This document shows positions 36,289 to 44,889 of a stretch of 54,032 nucleotides of DNA, one piece after another. The DNA comes from Nitrospinaceae bacterium (GTDB lineage Bacteria; Nitrospinota; Nitrospinia; Nitrospinales; Nitrospinaceae), in assembly GCA_024644405.1 (NCBI GenBank), contig JAHELC010000013.1, positions 1 through 54,032 of the forward strand, written 5' to 3'. The first letter of the stretch is position 1; each line of letters starts with the position of its first letter. The position numbers and the translations under genes are program-made. The notes under the pieces were generated by a model that ran no database searches, was not told the origin of the DNA, and saw only the letters and a program-made list of their open reading frames with translations.

Positions 36289-36924
36289 TTGAAAAATTTT
36301 ATTAAGCAGAGCATGATTGCGGGACTGCTCGTAATCATCCCCGTAGCCCTGACTTATATTGTGATGGCGTTTGTCATTGGCAAGCTGGATCAGCTGATGG
36401 CGCCGGCGGTAACCTGGATCATCCTTCGCTTGCAACTTCCCCTGCCTGATGATTTTCATCTTCCAGGATTGGGCTTCGTGTTGATCTGTATTTTTATTTT
36501 TGTCGTTGGATTGGTGACCGCCAATTTTTTCGGGAAGCAACTGGTTCGCGCCTGGGAGTATCTAATGCATCAGGTTCCCTTCGTTCGCGGAATATACATG
36601 ACTATCCGGGAGGTGGTCCTTGCCATTTCCCTGCCCGGCAAGTCTCCCTTCGAGCAAATGGTTTTGGTTCATTATCCGCACCCGACTTCACGAATGATCG
36701 GCCTGGTGTCCTGCGATGAACATGGGGAAGTGACCAGCCGGACGGGTGAGGATCTGGTCAACGTGTTCATTCCTCTCCTACCCAATGTGACGCTCGGTTT
36801 CATGTTGATCCTGCCGCGGGACCAGATCATTTCTCTAAAAATGACGCGGGAGGAAGGGATCAAATACTTGATGTCGTTTGGAATTGTCGTGCCTGGAATG
36901 AATCCACCGAAGAAGCCGGTATGA
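36289..36924 (+). CDS. DUF502 membrane protein
   Basis: Integral membrane protein of about 211 residues. Two N-terminal helices (MIAGLLVIIPVALTYIVMAF and LGFVLICIFIFVVGLVTANFFG) flank a short loop, and the rest is the soluble DUF502 domain (LMHQVPFVRGIYMTIREVV, SRTGEDLVNVFIPLLPN). I propose the TTG at 36289, just after GAGAG and right before the first helix; a longer frame to 36205 begins with unrelated sequence. Family role unknown. It converges with the MotE-like gene. Confidence 0.82.
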   Translation: MKNFIKQSMIAGLLVIIPVALTYIVMAFVIGKLDQLMAPAVTWIILRLQLPLPDDFHLPGLGFVLICIFIFVVGLVTANFFGKQLVRAWEYLMHQVPFVRGIYMTIREVVLAISLPGKSPFEQMVLVHYPHPTSRMIGLVSCDEHGEVTSRTGEDLVNVFIPLLPNVTLGFMLILPRDQIISLKMTREEGIKYLMSFGIVVPGMNPPKKPV

Positions 36925-36956
36925 TCGCGTTGGGTCCCTCGGGGAAGTGAGGTATT

Positions 36957-37520
36957 TTAATTGTTATCGCTGGTCTTGCCCGCGATTTTTTCGCTGATGT
37001 TTTTGGCGACCCTCGTATCCATGGCCCCCAGGACTTTTCCCGCCACCCGGCTTTTCATGCGTGAAATTATAATAATGGCGGTCCCTTCGTCCATGCGCTC
37101 CAGGAGCGCTGCAGCCTGTACCGGTTTCATGTTGGAGTAGGCCTTGACCAGTGCCTTCACATTTTTTTCGATCAGGTCCTTCTTGATGCCCACCATCTCC
37201 TCGCTGCGCGCCAGGGCTTCCTCGATTTTTTGAAGATCTGAAAGAACTTTTTTCTCAAGCGCTTCAAGGTTTTTTTCCTTGAGGAGCAATTCCTCCTCCC
37301 GTTTTTTCAATTCCTGGTTTTTACGCTCGATCATTTCCAAAAGTCGGAGCGTCTCCGGTGAAACAGAAGCGGGCTGGGTCGGCAGTTGCGGCGGTTCCGT
37401 TTGAGTTTTTGGCGCTGGCTCCGGGACGGTTTGAGTATTCTGGGCGTAAGTCCACGATCCTGCCAGCAAGGCGCACACGCAGGTGAGGCTTGCAATGAGT
37501 TTAAAGTTAAAAAATTTCAT
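36957..37520 (-). CDS. motE: MotE-like periplasmic or membrane-anchored protein
   Basis: Protein of 187 residues with an N-terminal signal or anchor (MKFFNFKLIASLTCVCALLAG), a Pro/Gln-rich linker, a long coiled coil at about 55-120 (LEMIERKNQELKKREEELLLKEK), and a C-terminal MgtE-N-like domain (VQAALLERMDEGTAIIIISRMKSRVAGKVLGAMD). This is the MotE/MgtE-N arrangement, a chaperone for the flagellar motor protein MotC in rhizobia and often at the end of fliG-fliJ operons. It overlaps fliJ by 4 bases. No motA, motB or motC in the window. Confidence 0.78.
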   Translation of the reverse strand: MKFFNFKLIASLTCVCALLAGSWTYAQNTQTVPEPAPKTQTEPPQLPTQPASVSPETLRLLEMIERKNQELKKREEELLLKEKNLEALEKKVLSDLQKIEEALARSEEMVGIKKDLIEKNVKALVKAYSNMKPVQAAALLERMDEGTAIIIISRMKSRVAGKVLGAMDTRVAKNISEKIAGKTSDNN

Positions 37521-37954
37521 AAGTTTCTCATCTGCCATCGGGTCGAAGCCATTTCGTCCATAAGCGCAATTTCTTCTTTAAGGACTTTGTATTTTTTCTT
37601 CAAAATTTCCCGGTCCTTCAGGATTTCCAGGACGCGCCGCTTTTTCATGGCCTCAACCAGTTCCGACCGCTTCGCTTCTACCTGGTCACCGGTTTCGGAT
37701 ATGATTTGCTCCTGGAGCCCGGATTGGATGCCCAGGGATTGCAAATAACGGTCATACAGTCCCAATGTTCTGCCGGGGATGGATTGCTGGAGACGGGTCT
37801 GCAGTTCCTCATTGTTTTTTAAGCCGGAGGATTTTAACTCCTGCATTTCATTTTGTCTGGCATAGAGATGGTTCTGCATCTCCGCCATTTGTTTTTGTTC
37901 CAGGTTCTCCGCATTTTTGCGTAACCTCAACAAAGTTTCAAAACGAAAGGTCAT
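37517..37954 (-). CDS. fliJ: flagellar export protein FliJ
   Basis: Coiled-coil stalk-like protein of 145 residues that binds the FliI ATPase ring and export gate. It is rich in Glu, Lys, Gln and Arg with long heptads throughout (MTFRFETLLRLRKNAENLEQ, then DREILKKKYKVLKEEI). Sequence conservation is weak, as usual for FliJ, so the assignment relies on position directly after fliI (4-base overlap) and on length and coiled coil. Confidence 0.86.
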   Translation of the reverse strand: MTFRFETLLRLRKNAENLEQKQMAEMQNHLYARQNEMQELKSSGLKNNEELQTRLQQSIPGRTLGLYDRYLQSLGIQSGLQEQIISETGDQVEAKRSELVEAMKKRRVLEILKDREILKKKYKVLKEEIALMDEMASTRWQMRNL

Positions 37955-39279
37955 GACCCACCCTCCACAATTTGTTGGAGCCCGCTGATGCTTTCTTTCA
38001 TGGAAGTGGATTCTCCGATCTCCTGCCGCAAAAATTGGTTGAACGGTTCGATCTTTTGAATGGCCAGGTCGATCCTGGGATTGGTTCCCTGCGCATAAGC
38101 GCCGATGTTGATCAGGTCTTCTGCTTCACGGTAGGTCGCGAGGATATCTTTGAACTGCATGGCCCAATTGATTTGCTCTTTTGAAACTACATCGATCATC
38201 AGCCGGCTGATGCTTTCCAGGATGTCGATGGCCGGGTAGTGGTTGTGCGCAGACAGCCGACGCGACAAGACGATATGCCCGTCGAGGATGGCCCGTACCG
38301 AATCCGAAATGGGCTCGGTCAAGTCGTCGCCTTCCACCAGAACGGTATAGAGTCCGGTTATCGTTCCTTTGCCGGATGAAGTGCCGGCGCGTTCCATCAA
38401 CTTGGGGAGCAGTGAAAATACGGAAGGCGTGAACCCACGTGTGGTCGGGGGTTCGCCGACGGATAACCCGATTTCCCTCTGTGCCAGGGCGAAGCGGGTG
38501 ACGGAATCCATCATCAACAAAACGTCTTTGCCCCGGTCGCGGAAATATTCGGCGATCGTGTGGGCGATGAACGCACCTCGGAGACGCACCAGCGGCGGTT
38601 GATCCGAAGCCGCGGCGACCACCACCGATTTTTTTAATCCTTCGCCGCCCAGGTTCTCTTCAATAAATTCTTTAACTTCCCGTCCCCGTTCTCCGATCAA
38701 TGCGACCACGTTGACGTCCGCTGAAGTGTTGCGGGCGATCATGCCCAGCAAAATTGATTTGCCGATTCCCGTGCCGGCCATGATGCCGAGACGTTGCCCC
38801 TTGCCGCAGGTGAGCAAGGCGTTGATCGCGCGTATGCCGACGTCCAAGGGTTCCCGGACCCGGTCTTTGTCGAGCGGGTTGACCGGGGTGCCGAAAATTG
38901 GATAATCGACTCCCAGGGGAATCGGGCCTTTGCCGTCGAGCGGATTGCCGTTACCGTCCAGAATACGCCCCAGCAAACCGTCGCTGACGTTGATTAACGG
39001 GTACTCGTCTTTCGACTCGATGATGCTTCCCGGTTCGATGCCGGACATTTCTCCCAGCGGCATCAGCAATATTTTATTTTCACGAAAACCGACCACCTCC
39101 GCATCGACCTGCTTGTCTCTTTGATTGGAAATGATGGCGCACAGACTGCCCAGGGGCACGGGTGGGCCGTCGCCTTCGATAATCAAACCGGTCACGCGGT
39201 CGACCCGTCCTCTTTTTTTAACGAAAGAAATAGTGTCGACGAAGGACTGGTATTTTTTTAAATTGATGGTTTCACTCAT
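37951..39279 (-). CDS. fliI: flagellar type III export ATPase FliI
   Basis: Cytoplasmic ATPase of 442 residues energising export of flagellar subunits, homologous to F1-beta. Walker A reads GTGIGKS at about residues 172-178, followed by ALIGERGREVKEFIE, Walker B VLLMMDSVTRFA, and the C-terminal DxR element. Overlaps fliJ by 4 bases; fliH lies 8 bases upstream. Complete and canonical. Confidence 0.96.
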   Translation of the reverse strand: MSETINLKKYQSFVDTISFVKKRGRVDRVTGLIIEGDGPPVPLGSLCAIISNQRDKQVDAEVVGFRENKILLMPLGEMSGIEPGSIIESKDEYPLINVSDGLLGRILDGNGNPLDGKGPIPLGVDYPIFGTPVNPLDKDRVREPLDVGIRAINALLTCGKGQRLGIMAGTGIGKSILLGMIARNTSADVNVVALIGERGREVKEFIEENLGGEGLKKSVVVAAASDQPPLVRLRGAFIAHTIAEYFRDRGKDVLLMMDSVTRFALAQREIGLSVGEPPTTRGFTPSVFSLLPKLMERAGTSSGKGTITGLYTVLVEGDDLTEPISDSVRAILDGHIVLSRRLSAHNHYPAIDILESISRLMIDVVSKEQINWAMQFKDILATYREAEDLINIGAYAQGTNPRIDLAIQKIEPFNQFLRQEIGESTSMKESISGLQQIVEGGS

Positions 39280-39287
39280 GATTTCCC

Positions 39288-40097
39288 TCAGCCAGGAGAC
39301 CCCGGTTCCTCAGGCTCATCGGTTGCATCCGGCTGGGCCGCAGGCGGCGGGGGAGGGGGTGCCAGGTGCAGAATTCTTTCGATGTGTTCGTCGAGGTGGT
39401 CCAGGCCCGCTTCAACGGTACCGAAATTCGTTTCCACGACACAATGTCCTCGTGAAACCGAAGCATGGGATTCAAATTCGATGTTTTTTATTTCATGGAA
39501 CATTTGTATGAGTTCCTGCCCGTAGTCCTCCAGCTCCTTATGGTCGTCCGGATGGATTTTGATGACCAGCGATTCCCGGTCCAGTACGGAATCAATCGCC
39601 ATGCGAACAATTTCCCGGATACTGCCTTCTTTGCCTGCCAGTTCCGCGCGAACCACTTTCCGGGCGAGGGTCGTGATGATTTCCACCATTTCGCGTTCCA
39701 GCAAGGGGTAGGACTTTTTCCTGACCTCAGATAACTCGTCGACAAGGGATTGCAAAGCGTCCATGGAGGAGGTGAACCGCTCCCGCACGGCCTCGGCGCC
39801 CGCCTGGTACCCTTCTTCGTGACCTTCCTGGTATCCCTGCTCCCGGGCTTTCTCCTGAATCTGCGACGCCTGATCTTTCATTTCCTGTACCACGTCGGAG
39901 GAAAGTTCTTTCCCGGCTTCCTGGGCAGTCGATGCCTGCGACGGATCCTTTTTCCTCGGGTGTTCCAGATCGTGGATGAATTCTGACTTCAGGGCCTTGG
40001 CCTTGCGTACAAATTCATCCAGATTGAATTTCTGGGATATGCCGGTCGGGCTATCGGAAAATTCATCGGGAATAAAATTACTGAACTCTTTAGACAA
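39288..40097 (-). CDS. fliH: flagellar assembly protein FliH
   Basis: Regulator of FliI, 269 residues. The N-terminus is charged and variable, and the middle is a coiled coil with the Ala/Gly/Glu-repeat pattern seen in FliH (QEGHEEGYQAGAEAV). The C-terminus resembles V-ATPase subunit E (VRKSYPLLEREMVEIITTLARKVVRAEL). It ends with a Pro-rich tail. Its first codons overlap fliG by 8 bases. Identity supported by order fliG-fliH-fliI. Confidence 0.92.
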   Translation of the reverse strand: MSKEFSNFIPDEFSDSPTGISQKFNLDEFVRKAKALKSEFIHDLEHPRKKDPSQASTAQEAGKELSSDVVQEMKDQASQIQEKAREQGYQEGHEEGYQAGAEAVRERFTSSMDALQSLVDELSEVRKKSYPLLEREMVEIITTLARKVVRAELAGKEGSIREIVRMAIDSVLDRESLVIKIHPDDHKELEDYGQELIQMFHEIKNIEFESHASVSRGHCVVETNFGTVEAGLDHLDEHIERILHLAPPPPPPAAQPDATDEPEEPGSPG

Positions 40098-41103
40098 GTT
40101 CTTCTCCTCCTCCCCCTACAATAATGCGGCCTTCCTCTTCCAGACGTTTGACGACGGAGACGATTTTCTGTTGGGATCGCTCCACTTCGGTAACCTTGGT
40201 AAGACCCATCGCTTCCAGATCCTCCTGCAACATCGTGGAGGCTCGTTCCGACATGTTGGAGAATATTTTTTCCTTCAATTCTTCGCTGGCGGTTTTGAGT
40301 GAAATCAACAGATCTTCCTGGCTGATTTCCTTGAGCATCATTTGTACGCCGTGATCGTCGATCTTCAGAATATCTTCGTAGGTGAAGCGGAGGTTGCGGA
40401 TTTCGTTGGCGAGGTCCGGGTCCACTTCATCCATGGCTGTGAGGATGGACGATTCGGTGGCACGGTCGATGGTGCCCATGATCTGGGAAGCGGCTTCCAC
40501 GCCGCCCATCTTGCTTCCGGATACGGCTCCTGAAGAACGGAATTCGGACTGCAGCGCCTGATCCAGTTCCCTCAAGACCTGCGGCGACACGCGTTCGAGA
40601 GTGGCCAGACGAAAAACCACTTCCATGCGTGACTCCTCGGGCATTTCTCTCAGCGCTGCTCCGGCAACAGAGGTTTCCAGATGCGCCAGGACAATGGCGG
40701 CGGTTTGTGGATGCTCGTTGGCCAGGAACAAGGCGATCACTTTCGGTTCGAGCATGCGAACCGTATCCAGCCCGCCGCCCAGATCTTCGCCGGGAGCGGT
40801 GATGTTGTTCAGGATTTCCGTGGCCTTCGCCGGATCAAGGGCGCGCATCAGGGTGGTTTTCAAAAAATCCAGACCGGAAATACCCAATCCACCTCCGCCC
40901 ACCGCCATGCCCTTGTAGAATTCGCGGGAAACCTCGTCGACAGCGTCTATTTCAACTTCGCCGATGGTGGACATGTAGTTGCCGATGCTCTGGATTTCGC
41001 GTTCTTCCATTTCAGCCAGAATTTTGGCCGCGCCTTCTTCGCCCAGGGACATTAAAAAAATGGCCGCCTTTTCGGGGCCGGTATATTTTTTTTCTTCAGC
41101 CAT
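40090..41103 (-). CDS. fliG: flagellar motor switch protein FliG
   Basis: Rotor protein of 337 residues that receives torque from the stator and sets rotation direction. The N-domain (GPEKAAIFLMSLGEEGAAKIL), the middle domain with the EHPQTAAIVL motif, and the C-domain with charged helix (MFEEDILKIDDHGVQ-type text at about 245-300) are all visible. Length is standard. Lies 16 bases after fliF. Confidence 0.96.
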   Translation of the reverse strand: MAEEKKYTGPEKAAIFLMSLGEEGAAKILAEMEEREIQSIGNYMSTIGEVEIDAVDEVSREFYKGMAVGGGGLGISGLDFLKTTLMRALDPAKATEILNNITAPGEDLGGGLDTVRMLEPKVIALFLANEHPQTAAIVLAHLETSVAGAALREMPEESRMEVVFRLATLERVSPQVLRELDQALQSEFRSSGAVSGSKMGGVEAASQIMGTIDRATESSILTAMDEVDPDLANEIRNLRFTYEDILKIDDHGVQMMLKEISQEDLLISLKTASEELKEKIFSNMSERASTMLQEDLEAMGLTKVTEVERSQQKIVSVVKRLEEEGRIIVGGGGEELV

Positions 41104-41119
41104 AATTAACTTTCTTCTA

Positions 41120-42703
41120 TCAAGTGCGTTCTCTCATCCATTTACGAAGGATGGCCGCGGCATATTTGGGATCGGTATCCACAAAGTCACCGACCGATTT
41201 ACGGATTTCCACGTTCTCCTGAGATTGCCGGGCCAATCGCATTTCCTCTTCCATGGCTTCCAACTGCTCCGGTGTCGGCGTCCCCAGTTGACCGGGGACC
41301 CCTTCGACGCTGGTGGTGACCCATCGCACCAGCGGCAACAAAACCTTGTAAAGAAACCACAGTACAAATATAGCACCCAAAACCCATATTACAACATTGA
41401 CCCCCAGATCGAACCACTGCTGTTTTGCTCCTTCTTCTTGCAGTTGCAATTCCAACGATTTGTCGAACTGGATATTTTCCAGTTGAATCTGGTCACCGCG
41501 CTTTTCATTAAAGCCGACCGCGTTTTTCACCAGTTCGAGATACTTTGCCATTTCTTCCTGGGTACGGGGCTGGTATTGCGGTGGCGTCCCGCTCACGGTG
41601 CCGTCCACCAGCACGCTCACCGACAATCGTTTGATTTTTCCGGTGGTTTGCGAAGTCTGTTTAACGACTTTGTTGATTTCAAAATTAAGCGTCTGTTTTT
41701 CATTGCTGCGGGTCGGGGCTTTACCCTGGGTGGGTTCGGGCGTGCCTTCTTCGCCCGGGATCAGCGATTCCACACCGGGAACGCCGCCGGGCGGTGCGGT
41801 GCCGATCATCGACTCGGTGGTGGATTGTTCACTGCGCACCACCTGCGAATCGGGATCATAGAGTTCTTCGGTTTTCACCACCTTGTCGAAATCCATGTCG
41901 GTGTTCACCCGGGCGATCACTTTTCCGGTTCCCAACGCTTCTTCCAGCATCAATGCGATGCGTTGCTCCAGTTCGTTTTCGACTTTGCGTTTGTGGGTGT
42001 AGTTGGAGGCCGTGAGCATGACATCGTTCGATATGGCCTTGTTGCCCGAGAGCAGGTGGCCCTTGGGATCCACCAGCACCACGTTGCCGGCGGGGATACC
42101 CGCGACACTGCTCGACACGAGGTGTACGATGCCCTGGATCTGGCTTTGCGAAAGCGTGCGGCCGGGGTGCAGTTTCACCATCACCGAGGCCTTGCCGTTC
42201 TGTTTTTCCTTGATGAACAATTCTTCCTTGGGGAGCGCCAGATGCACCCGCGCATGCTCCACCGCCTCGATGGATTTGATGGTGCGGGCCAGCTCGCCCT
42301 GCAACGCGCGTTGAAAATTGAGTTTCTGCACGAATTCCGTCATGCCCAGCGGGGTGTCCTCAAACAATTCGAGACCCACTTCCGTTCCCGCCGGCAAACC
42401 CTGGCTGGCGAGGCTGAGGCGGATCTCATGCACCTTGTTGGACGGGACCGATACATTGCGTCCCTGGTTGGTCAGCTCGTGCGGAATGTTCTGCGTGTTC
42501 AACTGGTCCACCACCGCGGCGGCATCCTGATCGGACAGATTGGCGTACAGCAATTGATAATCGGGTGTCTGGACCCACAACGAAATAGAGACCAGCGCGC
42601 CGACGACCAGTGCCGCCCCGCCCAAAGCCACCGCCATATTGACGGGGGTGAGGGCGAGAAACTTACGCCAGAGATTTTGAATGAATTGCAGCAGGTTTTC
42701 CAT
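41120..42703 (-). CDS. fliF: flagellar MS-ring protein FliF
   Basis: MS-ring subunit of 527 residues anchoring the rotor in the inner membrane. First helix at about 20-44, ring-building motifs (NLSDQDAAAVVDQLNTQNIPHEL, PGRTLSQSQIQGIVHLV), a proline-rich disordered loop around 315-340, and second helix near 440-465. The C-terminal FliG-binding tail ends DFVDTDPKYAAAILRKWM. It follows flgC with no fliE between, which is unusual. Confidence 0.96.
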   Translation of the reverse strand: MENLLQFIQNLWRKFLALTPVNMAVALGGAALVVGALVSISLWVQTPDYQLLYANLSDQDAAAVVDQLNTQNIPHELTNQGRNVSVPSNKVHEIRLSLASQGLPAGTEVGLELFEDTPLGMTEFVQKLNFQRALQGELARTIKSIEAVEHARVHLALPKEELFIKEKQNGKASVMVKLHPGRTLSQSQIQGIVHLVSSSVAGIPAGNVVLVDPKGHLLSGNKAISNDVMLTASNYTHKRKVENELEQRIALMLEEALGTGKVIARVNTDMDFDKVVKTEELYDPDSQVVRSEQSTTESMIGTAPPGGVPGVESLIPGEEGTPEPTQGKAPTRSNEKQTLNFEINKVVKQTSQTTGKIKRLSVSVLVDGTVSGTPPQYQPRTQEEMAKYLELVKNAVGFNEKRGDQIQLENIQFDKSLELQLQEEGAKQQWFDLGVNVVIWVLGAIFVLWFLYKVLLPLVRWVTTSVEGVPGQLGTPTPEQLEAMEEEMRLARQSQENVEIRKSVGDFVDTDPKYAAAILRKWMRERT

Positions 42704-42746
42704 AAGCGAGTCGGGCCCCGTTTAAAATTGAGTCATGAAAGGTTCG

Positions 42747-43181
42747 TTATCGCCCCAGATCGATTGCCCTGAGAGCCATCGACTTGGCGGCGTTGATCGA
42801 CTGCACGTTCGCCTCGAACGAGCGGGTGGCGTTGATCAGGTTGACCATCTCTTCCATGAGGTTGATGTTGGGCATGGCGACGTAGCCCTTTTCATTGGCG
42901 TCAGGATGGCTCGGGTTGTAAACCATGGTGGGGGCCGATTGATCCTCCACCACTTCCGTCACCTTGACCTGGCGCACCTGGTCGGCCAGGGTCCCCTTGA
43001 ACGTTTCTGAAAAATCTTCGAGCGGCAGGGCGGAGAACATCACGTCCTTGCGCTTGTACGGCCCGCCTTCCGGCGTGCGCGTGGTTTCGATATTGGCCAG
43101 GTTGCTGGCGATGGTGTCCATGCGCATCCGCTGGGCGGTCAGGCCGGACGCGCCGATCTGCATCGAGGTCAAAAAATCCAT
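42747..43181 (-). CDS. flgC: flagellar basal-body rod protein FlgC
   Basis: Proximal rod subunit of 144 residues. Family start MDFLTSMQIGASGLTAQRMRMDTIASNLAN, the middle GPYKRKDVMFSA, and the C-terminal NINLMEEMVNLINATRSFEANVQ are typical, with no signal peptide because it is exported by the flagellar route. The ATG has a strong GGAGGGGG ahead. A sigma-54 promoter lies at 43262-43277. It is the first gene of the operon, with flgB and fliE both absent from the usual positions. Confidence 0.95.
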   Translation of the reverse strand: MDFLTSMQIGASGLTAQRMRMDTIASNLANIETTRTPEGGPYKRKDVMFSALPLEDFSETFKGTLADQVRQVKVTEVVEDQSAPTMVYNPSHPDANEKGYVAMPNINLMEEMVNLINATRSFEANVQSINAAKSMALRAIDLGR

Positions 43182-43499
43182 ATAGGTCCCCCTCCAAAGG
43201 GCTTAAATTTGGGTCCAGAACGTTGGAATTCCCCACATCTTGGGGCTTTTCAATAGGTTAGAGCAAGTTCTATACCAAATTTGCCGGTGTGGGGGGATAG
43301 GGGAGAAATCGGCGAGGATCGCGTAACCCCCCATAAAATAAGGATTTTTTTTTCTTCAGAGAGAGGTTTTAAAAAATCGCCCCCGGACGCCAGTCCGGAC
43401 GGGTAAAAAATGTCAGGCATTTGACGCCACCCGGCAATCTTGGCAACTACCACCCAGAGAAAGGAACTCTATCACTCTTCGACAGGCTCAAGGTGACTT
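43182..43499. other. control region between the regulator gene and flgC
   Basis: Three hundred eighteen bases without a gene. It holds a sigma-54 promoter at 43262-43277, about 80 bases before flgC. The rest includes GC-rich inverted repeats (for example CGGACGCCAGTCCG near 43385), which could serve as termination of the regulator transcript or as activator binding sites. No flgB lies here. Confidence 0.6.
43262..43277 (-). promoter_or_regulatory. sigma-54 promoter of the flgC-fliF operon
   Basis: The minus-strand sequence TGGTATAGAACTTGCT has the invariant GG and GC ten bases apart and the TTGCW half of the sigma-54 consensus, preceded by TT. Predicted start near 43251, about 70 bases before the flgC ATG. 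It is nearly identical to the site at 48772-48787. Confidence 0.85.
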
Positions 43500-44882
43500 T
43501 CATAATGCGTCTTTCTCTTTATACTCGTTGAGTTTGTTGCGGAGGGTGCGGATGCTGATGCCGAGGATGTCAGCGGCTTTGGTTTTGTTGTTACCGGTTT
43601 CTTCCAGGGTTTTGAAAATGAGTTCGCGCTCCATTTCGTAAATCGTGCCGCGAAAAGTACCGAGAGCGCTGTTACTGCCCGTTGCCTCGGCGGCTGCGCC
43701 CTCTTCCATAAACAGGTTGGCCGGTTCGATGGCGTCGCCCTGGCAGATCAGCACAGCGCGTTCGATGATGTTCTCCAGTTCGCGCACGTTGCCGCGCCAT
43801 TGATATTTGTTGAGCAGCGCCAGCGTTTCCGGTGCGATGCTTGAAATATTTTTGCCGTTTGCCTTGCCGTGTTTTTTCATGAAGTGTTCGGCCAGCACCG
43901 GCAGATCTTCCATGCGTTCGCGCAGGGGCGGCAGTTTGATCGGGATGACATTCAGCCGGTAATACAGATCCTCGCGGAACGTGCCGTCATCAATCAATTG
44001 TTTGGGATCGCGGTTGGTGGTGGCGATCACACGCACGTCGATGGGAATCGGTTCGCGTCCGCCGACTTTATCGATTTCGTGTTCCTGCAGAACACGCAGG
44101 AGTTTCGCTTGCAGGGGCGGAGTCATTTCGGTGACTTCGTCCAGCAATATGGTGCCCCTGTGCGCCAGCTCGAACTTGCCGTCTTTTTTGGCGACGGCGC
44201 CGGTGAACGCGCCTTTTTCGTGGCCGAACAGTTCCGATTCCAACAGGCCTTCCGGAAGGGCGGCGCAGTTGACCGCCCGAAACGGTTTGTCGGCGCGCGG
44301 ACTGCATTGATGAATGTAACGCGCGACCATTTCCTTGCCGGTGCCGGTTTCGCCGGAGATCAATACGGTGGACTTGCTGTAGGCGATGTTCTCGGCGAAC
44401 TTCACCATCTCAAGCATGGTTTTATTTTGGGTGACGATTTTGCGGTCCTCAGAAGCTTTCTGTTTCGAAGCGGAAACTTTGGGAGCGGACTGAGAGGAGG
44501 GCGTCGGGTCGCTCAAAAAAGCGCGGTTGACCGTGCCTGCCAATATTTCAATCGAAAATGGTTTGAGCAGGTAATCGAATGCGCCCTGTTTCATGGATTC
44601 CACCGCGTTGTCGATGGTGCCGTAAGCGGTCATCATGATGACGAGGGTGGTGGGCGACTGTTCCTTGATTTCGCGGAGCAGTTCCTGTCCACTCATCTTC
44701 GGCATCTTCACGTCAGAGATGACCAGGTCGAATTCCTCCCCTTCGAGACGGTGCAGGGCGTCGGGCGCGTTCTCCGCCGAATCGGTCTGGTAGCCCTCGC
44801 GCTTTAGCGCTTCGGTGATGGCAATGCGCATTTCCGGCTCGTCATCGACGATCAGAATTTTTTTGGAGGCGTGATCGGTCAT
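43500..44882 (-). CDS. NtrC-family sigma-54-dependent response regulator
   Basis: Activator of 460 residues with three domains: receiver about 8-122 (acidic D13/D14, phosphoacceptor Asp57 in DLVISDVKMP), AAA+ domain about 160-385 (Walker A GETGTGKE, the sigma-54 contact loop GAFTGA, Walker B GTILLDEVTEM), and a C-terminal Fis-type helix-turn-helix (KTAKADILGISIRTLRNKLNEY). It is similar to FlrC/FlgR/AtoC. I chose the ATG at 44882, 7 bases after the kinase stop, over an earlier one inside the kinase gene. Context makes it the likely flagellar activator. Confidence 0.9.
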   Translation of the reverse strand: MTDHASKKILIVDDEPEMRIAITEALKREGYQTDSAENAPDALHRLEGEEFDLVISDVKMPKMSGQELLREIKEQSPTTLVIMMTAYGTIDNAVESMKQGAFDYLLKPFSIEILAGTVNRAFLSDPTPSSQSAPKVSASKQKASEDRKIVTQNKTMLEMVKFAENIAYSKSTVLISGETGTGKEMVARYIHQCSPRADKPFRAVNCAALPEGLLESELFGHEKGAFTGAVAKKDGKFELAHRGTILLDEVTEMTPPLQAKLLRVLQEHEIDKVGGREPIPIDVRVIATTNRDPKQLIDDGTFREDLYYRLNVIPIKLPPLRERMEDLPVLAEHFMKKHGKANGKNISSIAPETLALLNKYQWRGNVRELENIIERAVLICQGDAIEPANLFMEEGAAAEATGSNSALGTFRGTIYEMERELIFKTLEETGNNKTKAADILGISIRTLRNKLNEYKEKDAL

Positions 44883-44889
44883 GGTCCGC

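Noticed and set aside
40979-42772. Plus-strand open frame of 597 codons opposite fliF and fliG
   Set aside because: It is the antisense of two canonical flagellar genes, is rich in His, Phe, Gly and Arg as expected from a shadow frame, and has no family resemblance.
43380-43450. A second sigma-54 site (TGGCGTCAAATGCC on the minus strand)
   Set aside because: The GG and GC are eight bases apart instead of ten, so it does not fit.
43869-44807. Plus-strand open frame of 312 codons opposite the NtrC-like regulator
   Set aside because: Shadow of an AAA+ domain gene whose motifs are unmistakable.
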